Position numbers and translations under genes: made by a program
In this document: positions 1-6,165 of the stretch, in pieces
How the letters are laid out: the number at the start of each line of letters is the position of its first letter
How positions within the stretch are numbered: the stretch's first letter is position 1
Origin: an uncultured Opitutia bacterium
GTDB taxonomy: Bacteria; Verrucomicrobiota; Verrucomicrobiia; Opitutales; UBA953
Direction of reading: 5' to 3'
Assembly: GCA_903910245.1 (NCBI GenBank)
Contig: CAIVYX010000365.1
Span: 1-6,165, forward strand
DNA length: 6,165 bases
The notes under the pieces: model-generated
What the model saw: the letters and a program-made list of their open reading frames with translations, nothing else
Databases searched by the model: none
Told to the model about the DNA's origin: nothing

Positions 1-63
1 CACGGGGTTGGCCTCGTGTTGGCGGAGGTAGAGCGAGCTTTCGTGGGCCAGGCGGTTCGACAC
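1..63 (-). CDS. N-terminal fragment of a YyaL/SPATA20-type thioredoxin-domain (DUF255) protein
   Basis: This gene runs off the left edge; only its first 21 codons are present. Read on the minus strand from a GTG at 63-61, the peptide is MSNRLAHESSLYLRQHEAN followed by Pro-Val. It matches from memory the highly characteristic opening of the YyaL/SPATA20 family (NRL..E.SPYL.QH..NPV, normally followed by DW). Full-length members are about 650-700 residues: a thioredoxin-like domain followed by an (alpha/alpha)6 glycosidase-like domain. Their molecular function is poorly defined. The GTG start is chosen because family members begin one or two residues before this NRL, and no in-frame ATG lies just upstream. 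No Shine-Dalgarno is seen in front of it. Ser replaces the usual Pro in the SPYL motif (SLYL). The gene is divergent from mutL. The identification rests on a short but distinctive motif; the rest of the protein cannot be judged. Confidence 0.72.
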   Translation of the reverse strand, partial: MSNRLAHESSLYLRQHEANPV

Positions 64-229
64 GTCTGGAAGGTTGGCATCCTTCGGCAGGGTGCAACAA
101 AGACCGTTTCCGAGCCGTTCGACTTGCAGGGGAGGGGGCGAAGGGCAAAGGTTCGCGGGTGCCTTCCGTCCGCCCCAGCCGCGTCTTCGGCCGTCCCTTT
201 GGGCGGTCCGCGGCCAAGCCTGTCTGACC
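64..229. promoter_or_regulatory. Divergent intergenic region between the DUF255 gene and mutL
   Basis: This 166-base region separates two divergently oriented start codons, so it should hold promoters for both genes. It is very GC-rich, with a G-rich run around 127-146 and C-rich runs around 166-182. I could not identify a convincing sigma70 -35/-10 pair in either direction: a TTGCAG at 124-129 has no matching -10 element at the expected spacing. There is no Shine-Dalgarno directly before the mutL ATG. The open frame of mutL continues upstream to about 74, but that extension encodes Arg/Pro/Gly-rich sequence unlike MutL, so the region is best read as non-coding. A small perfect inverted repeat (GCGG-T-CCGC, about 203-211) is unremarkable at this GC content. 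The promoter role is inferred from gene orientation, not from a seen motif. Confidence 0.45.
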
Positions 230-1948
230 ATGTCAACCATTCGCATCCTTGAGGCGACGGTGGCCAACCAAATCGCCGCCGGTGAAGTGGTAGAACGTCC
301 GGCCGCGGTCATCAAGGAGTTGCTGGAGAACTCCCTCGATGCCGAAGCGCACCGCGTGACGGTCGACTTCTCCCGGGGAGGCAAGGCCCAGATGATCGTC
401 GAGGATGACGGCAAGGGCATGACGGGCGACGAAGCGCTGCTGAGTCTTGAGCGCCATGCGACCAGTAAGATCCAGCTGGCCTCCGACCTCGACCGTATCA
501 CGACCTTTGGCTTCCGCGGAGAAGCGCTGCCCTCCATCGCCAGCGTGGCCCGCTTTACGATGCAGACCCGGCCCGCCTCGGCGCCCTCGGGTACCGAGAT
601 TTCCATCAATGGAGGTAAGCTCGTCCACCGTCGCGACCACGGTATGGCGCCGGGCACACGCATTGAAGTTTCCAATCTTTTCCATCCGGTCCCAGCACGC
701 CTGAAGTTCCTGAAGTCCGATGAAACTGAGGCGGCGCATATTGTGCGGCTGGTGCGTCTCTACGCCATCGCTCACCCCGAAGTCGGTTTCCTGCTGCGCG
801 AAGACGGCCGCGAGATCTTTCGTTCGCCGGGCAATGCGCCGTTGCTGGATCGCGTCCGCGAGATTTGGGGCCGTCAGGTGGCCGGGGAGGTCACGATCAT
901 GCCGGCCTTCGCCCGTCCAGGTATGCGCCTCAGTGGCCTATTGGGTAAGCCCGGCGTCAGCCGCGGTACCCGCCAAGATCTCGTGACGGTCGTCAATGGC
1001 CGACCAGTCGATAGTCGCACGATGGCCTTTGCCCTGACCGAGAGCTATCACACGCTGATCCCCAAGGGCCGTTACCCATTGGCCTTTGTCTTTCTCGAGA
1101 TGGATCCAGCCTGGGTCGACGTGAACGTCCATCCGGCTAAGCGTGAAGTGCGCTTCCGGGACGAAGCCAAAGTCCGCAATTTCCTGATCGAGTCCGTTCT
1201 CGCGGTGCTACGCGCCCGTGCCGACGACGGGTTGCCGGTTGCGACGATTCCGGCCGTTGTTCCAGCGTCGGCGCTGACAGCTTCCGTGCCGAAGACGGTC
1301 AGCGCTCCGGTCTCGGTGAGCGGCGTGACGCCGACCTACGTGCCGCCTTCCGCACCGGCCCATGCGCCGGCAGTCCGCCTCGGCTGGCGTCTGCTTTCGC
1401 GTTTGCGCGAAGAACGCGCCGTCTTCGAGACGCCCACCGGCCTGGCCATCCTCGATATCGGTGCAGCGCACCAGCGCGTGCTCTACGAATCCATCCTCGC
1501 GCAATTCACTGCGCAGAAGCCTGTCAGCCAGCCCATGCTCGTGCCGCTGAGCATCGAACTCGAACCGCTGCCCGCCGCGGTGCTCAAGGAGCGACTGCCT
1601 TTGCTGGCCTCCGCCGGTTTCGATTTCGAGGAATACGGCCGCAACTTCTGGCGTATCCAGGCCTTGCCCGCTTGGCTCGAACCCGAGGCAGCGCTGGGCT
1701 TCGTACGCGACCTGTTGGCCGAGATGGCCCGCCGCGAAGGCGACTTCGGCCGTCCTTCCCTGGCTTACGACGCCCTCGCCAAGATCGCCGTCATCAAGGC
1801 CCGCCGGAAGGGCGATAGCCTGTCGGACGCCGAGCTGATGGAGTTGGTGCAGGCGTTGTTCCGCACCGTGCAGCCAGGCACGTGCCCGCGTGGCCGCCGG
1901 ACTTATGTCGAGTGGACGGATGCCGACCTGACCCGCCGCTTCGGCTAA
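230..1948 (+). CDS. mutL: DNA mismatch repair protein MutL, with degenerate endonuclease motifs
   Basis: MutL is the GHKL-ATPase matchmaker of mismatch repair; it couples mismatch-bound MutS to strand incision and excision in the cytoplasm. The ATG at 230 gives 572 residues, within the usual 550-650 range, and starts in register with E. coli MutL. The N-terminal ATPase domain (about 1-330) is textbook: NQIAAGEVVERPA (13-25), ELLENSLDA (30-38, catalytic Glu30 and Mg-binding Asn34), DDGKG (59-63), RHATSK (75-80), GFRGEAL (94-100) and VNVHPAKREVRF (298-309, conserved Lys304). An Ala/Val/Pro-rich linker (about 331-382) leads to the dimerisation domain. There the endonuclease motif DQHAxxExxxxE reads DIGAAHQRVLYE (409-420), the ACK/ACR-type motif reads AKI (517-519), and CPHGRP reads CPRGRR (552-557). 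Nuclease activity is therefore doubtful. The frame stays open upstream to about 74, but those residues are not MutL-like. The gene lies opposite uvrB, tail to tail. Family identity is certain; loss of nuclease activity is inferred. Confidence 0.97.
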   Translation: MSTIRILEATVANQIAAGEVVERPAAVIKELLENSLDAEAHRVTVDFSRGGKAQMIVEDDGKGMTGDEALLSLERHATSKIQLASDLDRITTFGFRGEALPSIASVARFTMQTRPASAPSGTEISINGGKLVHRRDHGMAPGTRIEVSNLFHPVPARLKFLKSDETEAAHIVRLVRLYAIAHPEVGFLLREDGREIFRSPGNAPLLDRVREIWGRQVAGEVTIMPAFARPGMRLSGLLGKPGVSRGTRQDLVTVVNGRPVDSRTMAFALTESYHTLIPKGRYPLAFVFLEMDPAWVDVNVHPAKREVRFRDEAKVRNFLIESVLAVLRARADDGLPVATIPAVVPASALTASVPKTVSAPVSVSGVTPTYVPPSAPAHAPAVRLGWRLLSRLREERAVFETPTGLAILDIGAAHQRVLYESILAQFTAQKPVSQPMLVPLSIELEPLPAAVLKERLPLLASAGFDFEEYGRNFWRIQALPAWLEPEAALGFVRDLLAEMARREGDFGRPSLAYDALAKIAVIKARRKGDSLSDAELMELVQALFRTVQPGTCPRGRRTYVEWTDADLTRRFG

Positions 1949-3934
<1,986 letters not shown>

Positions 3935-3935
3935 C

Positions 3936-4601
3936 TCAGCCCAGACTTCCACGGGCGAGCCACTGCGGGTCGACTTCGGAAAGATCCTTCACGATGCGGT
4001 GGGCCCCGGCGGGCTCCAGCTGCTCACGGGTGTTCGTCGTTGCGAGCGCGATCGTGATGAAGCCGCCGGAAAGCCCGGCCTGCAGGCCCGAGAAGGAATC
4101 TTCGAAGACGAAGGAAGTCGCCGGGTCGCCGCCGCCGAGGGCGCACGCTTTCAGGAAGACTTCCGGGTCGGGTTTACCCTTCGTGACGTCCTCGCTGGCG
4201 ACGGCGCCCGCGAAGAAATGGCCGATGCCGAAGAGTTCGAAGGACAGCGCGAGGTTCTCCTTGTGGGTCGAGGTACCGATGACGCAGGGGATGCCGAGGT
4301 CTTTGAGCGCGCTGCAGAGTTCGCGGACGCCGGGGAGCAGGCGGACGTGGCCGGTGCGGGCGATGTCGCGGTAGAGGGCTTCCTTGCGGTTGGACAGGCG
4401 CTTCACTTCGGCGGGATCGCGCGACCAGTTCAGGATGTCTGGGATAATCAGCTCGTTGCGCTTGCCGAAGCCGCGCTTGAAGTGGTCGGCTGGCAAGGGG
4501 AGGTTTTCCTCCTTGGCCAAGGCTTCCCAGGAGCGTTCATGGGCGACCGAGGAGTCGATGACGACTCCGTCCCAGTCGAAGACGGCGACGGTGCGAGGCA
4601 T
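3936..4601 (-). CDS. HAD-superfamily hydrolase (subfamily IA, phosphatase/beta-phosphoglucomutase-like)
   Basis: This is a 221-residue cytoplasmic HAD-fold protein, probably a small-molecule phosphatase. All four HAD motifs are present: motif I DWDGVVIDS (9-17, nucleophile Asp9 and acid/base Asp11), motif II at the end of the strand CVIGTST (106-112), motif III KGKPDP (141-146, Lys143) and motif IV FEDSFSGLQAG (166-176, Glu167/Asp168). About 70 helical residues between motifs I and II form a C1 cap, placing it in subfamily IA with phosphoglycolate phosphatase (Gph), YniC-like sugar phosphatases and beta-phosphoglucomutase. The Trp in DWDG is less usual than Leu, Met or Phe. Substrate cannot be read from the motifs. 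The gene starts with ATG three bases after the stop of the GlcD-type oxidase and ends one base before uvrB. This context makes 2-phosphoglycolate one plausible substrate, unproven. No Shine-Dalgarno precedes the start. Confidence 0.93.
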   Translation of the reverse strand: MPRTVAVFDWDGVVIDSSVAHERSWEALAKEENLPLPADHFKRGFGKRNELIIPDILNWSRDPAEVKRLSNRKEALYRDIARTGHVRLLPGVRELCSALKDLGIPCVIGTSTHKENLALSFELFGIGHFFAGAVASEDVTKGKPDPEVFLKACALGGGDPATSFVFEDSFSGLQAGLSGGFITIALATTNTREQLEPAGAHRIVKDLSEVDPQWLARGSLG

Positions 4602-4604
4602 GGC

Positions 4605-6080
4605 TCAGTGCTTATCCCAAGGCAGGGTGACCTTGATCGGGCGGTGCTCCCAGACATTGAAAGGTTCGAAGATTTGGCCCGGGGCGAGGATGCCGTTCGG
4701 ATCGAGGGCCTTCTTGATCGCGAGCATCGCGCCGATTTCGGCTGGCGTGTGCTGCAGGGAGAGGAAGGGAGATTTCGCGAGGCCGATGCCGTGTTCGCCC
4801 GTGATCGCGCCACCGAGTTCGACGACCTTCTCCATGACTTCACGGATAGCTTGCTCGGCCTTGCGGCAGTGCTCCGGATTGAACCGGTCATACATGATGT
4901 GCACGTGGAAGTTGCCGTCGGCCGCGTGGCCGAAGGTCGGGGTCGCCAATTCGATCCGGTCACGCAGTTCGCGGGTGAAACGGAGGAGGGCGACGTAGCT
5001 GCGGATCGGCACCACCACGTCTTCGTTGAGCTTCGCGTCGCCGAGGGCGAACATCGCCTGCGAGCAGGTGCGGCGGAGTTCCCAGAGGGCTTCGGCTTCC
5101 GCTTCTCCCTCCGGTGCGCGGAAGGCGACCGCATGGCGCTTGGCCCAGGCGACGACCTTGACCGCATCCTCGGCGAGGGCGGCGGGGTGTCCGTCGATCT
5201 CGACGAGCAGCGCGGCGTGCGTCTCGGCGGAGCCAGCCAGTTCGCCGTCGGTGAAGACGCGTTGGCCGCGGTGCCTCTCGGTGGCGGCGACCGTCTGGAC
5301 GTCGAGGAATTCGAGCACCGAGGGATTCACGCGCAACGACAGCAGGTCGATGGCCGCTTCGAGCGCGGCTTCATCGGTCTTGAAGGCCAACAGGAAGGTG
5401 CGACGGGCGGCGGGCAGGACGGAAAGTTTGAGGGTCGCTTTCGTAATCACGCCGAGCGTGCCTTCGGAGCCAATCCAGAGGTCACGAAGATTGAGGCCGC
5501 TGACGAACTTGCGGAGCGGAGCGGCCCAGCGGACCTTCTCTCCGGTGGGCAGGAAGCCTTCGAGGGCGTAGACGTGGTCGCGGACCACGCCGTATTTCGC
5601 GGCGCGCAGGCCGCCTGCGTTGGTGGCGATGTTGCCGCCGATGCTGCAATGTTTCACCGAGGACGGGTCGGGCGGGAAGAAGAGGCCGTGCGGAGCGGCG
5701 AGGTCGTTGATGTGGGCCGTGATTGCGCCGGGTTGCACCGTCGCCATCGACGACACCGGATCGATCTCGATCTTATCCCAGTGGTCGAGGTGGATGACCC
5801 AGCCGCCCTTGATTGGGGTGCAGGCGCCGGTCGTGCCGGTGCCACGACCACGTACCGTGACCGGGACGCGATGTTCGTTGGCGAGTTTCAGCGTGACACC
5901 GATGTCATCTTCCGTCGCCGGGCGGACGACCGCCTCGGGCATGAAGGATAGTCGCATGTTATCGAACGATGCTGCGAAGCACGCGGCTTCGTCGGTTAGG
6001 ACGACCTGCGGACCCAGCTTCGCCAGGAGGGCCTGGGTGGCGGCGGGATGCGTCTGCGCGGGAGGGCTCACGCCTCCCAT
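4605..6080 (-). CDS. GlcD-type FAD-linked oxidase (glycolate/D-lactate/2-hydroxyacid dehydrogenase family)
   Basis: This flavoprotein likely oxidises a D-2-hydroxy acid (glycolate, D-lactate or a relative) to the 2-keto acid. It has 491 residues from the ATG at 6080 (E. coli GlcD has 499). The PCMH-type FAD-binding domain spans about 46-225, with VRGRGTGTTGAC (76-87), PPDPSS (136-141), SIGGNIATNAGG (146-157) and GSEGTLGVIT (204-213). The C-terminal FAD-oxidase domain carries GHAADGNFHVH (384-394), TGEHGIG (427-433) and LDPNGILAPGQIF (459-471). By analogy with D-2-hydroxyglutarate dehydrogenases, His385, His392 and Glu429 would bind a metal and His430 would be catalytic. No signal peptide or membrane segment is seen. 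A TTG one codon upstream (6083) is an alternative start; neither start has a Shine-Dalgarno. No GlcE or GlcF partner lies in the window, so it may act alone or with a distant Fe-S subunit. It sits nine bases after an unidentified gene and three bases before the HAD phosphatase. Family is secure, substrate is not. Confidence 0.93.
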   Translation of the reverse strand: MGGVSPPAQTHPAATQALLAKLGPQVVLTDEAACFAASFDNMRLSFMPEAVVRPATEDDIGVTLKLANEHRVPVTVRGRGTGTTGACTPIKGGWVIHLDHWDKIEIDPVSSMATVQPGAITAHINDLAAPHGLFFPPDPSSVKHCSIGGNIATNAGGLRAAKYGVVRDHVYALEGFLPTGEKVRWAAPLRKFVSGLNLRDLWIGSEGTLGVITKATLKLSVLPAARRTFLLAFKTDEAALEAAIDLLSLRVNPSVLEFLDVQTVAATERHRGQRVFTDGELAGSAETHAALLVEIDGHPAALAEDAVKVVAWAKRHAVAFRAPEGEAEAEALWELRRTCSQAMFALGDAKLNEDVVVPIRSYVALLRFTRELRDRIELATPTFGHAADGNFHVHIMYDRFNPEHCRKAEQAIREVMEKVVELGGAITGEHGIGLAKSPFLSLQHTPAEIGAMLAIKKALDPNGILAPGQIFEPFNVWEHRPIKVTLPWDKH

Positions 6081-6089
6081 CAAGCAGGC

Positions 6090-6165
6090 TTAGCCCAGTT
6101 CGGCAAGCCACGCCGTCGCCTCGGCGTCGGAAGGCATGCGCCAATCGCCGCGGGGGGACAGGGCC
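6090..6165 (-). CDS. C-terminal fragment of an unidentified gene upstream of the GlcD-type oxidase
   Basis: On the minus strand an open frame enters from the right edge and ends at TAA (6092-6090), giving the last 24 residues: ALSPRGDWRMPSDAEATAWL followed by AELG. I do not recognise the family from this short tail. It is called coding because it has strong third-position G/C, the same orientation as the three genes that follow, and a stop codon nine bases before the oxidase ATG, a spacing typical of an operon. If real, it is the first visible gene of the cluster leading to uvrB, and the promoter of that cluster lies outside the window. A run of 24 open codons at this GC content can also occur by chance, so confidence is moderate. 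Confidence 0.55.
   Translation of the reverse strand, partial: ALSPRGDWRMPSDAEATAWLAELG

Noticed and set aside
203..211. The inverted repeat GCGG-T-CCGC upstream of mutL as a possible operator.
   Set aside because: Too short and too likely by chance in GC-rich DNA; no second copy was seen.
74..229. An N-terminal extension of mutL by 52 residues from a TTG at 74.
   Set aside because: The added residues are Arg/Pro/Gly-rich and unlike any MutL N-terminus, whereas the ATG at 230 lines up with the family start.
16..252. A 78-codon open frame on the plus strand at the left edge.
   Set aside because: It overlaps the DUF255 start on the opposite strand and the mutL start in another frame, and shows no recognisable motif.
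3935..3952. An upstream GTG start for uvrB at 3952.
   Set aside because: It would overlap the HAD gene by 17 bases and add six non-conserved residues; the ATG at 3934 gives the expected family N-terminus.

Overview
This 6.2-kb window is GC-rich (clearly above 55% by eye) and gene-dense. It is ordinary bacterial chromosome with no mobile elements, tRNA/rRNA, CRISPR or long repeats. Codon use looks uniform across the genes. The lineage is unclear. None of the five visible start sites has a convincing Shine-Dalgarno sequence, and MutL has a degenerate version of the endonuclease-type C-terminus. A Verrucomicrobiota/Opitutae-like bacterium is a low-confidence guess.

Layout from left to right. 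(1) Positions 1-63, minus strand: the first 21 codons of a gene running off the left edge, recognisable as a YyaL/SPATA20-type thioredoxin-domain (DUF255) protein. (2) Positions 64-229: the divergent intergenic region, the only sizeable non-coding stretch. (3) mutL on the plus strand (230-1948). (4) A tail-to-tail junction with no intergenic base: the mutL stop ends at 1948 and the uvrB stop begins at 1949. (5) A tightly packed minus-strand gene string, read right to left: the last 24 codons of an unidentified gene (6090-6165), a GlcD-type FAD-linked oxidase (4605-6080), a HAD-family phosphatase (3936-4601) and uvrB (1949-3934). The gaps between these genes are 9, 3 and 1 bases, so they very probably form one operon with uvrB downstream.

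Two core DNA-repair genes, mutL (mismatch repair) and uvrB (nucleotide excision repair), meet at their 3' ends. The HAD phosphatase and the glycolate/D-lactate-type oxidase upstream of uvrB could form a 2-phosphoglycolate to glycolate to glyoxylate route. Phosphoglycolate is released when oxidised DNA 3' ends are cleaned, so a link to repair is conceivable, but this is inference only. The strongest sequence-level oddity is MutL: its ATPase domain is textbook, while each of the three C-terminal metal/endonuclease motifs is still recognisable but has lost key residues. No new multi-gene defence or mobile system was found.
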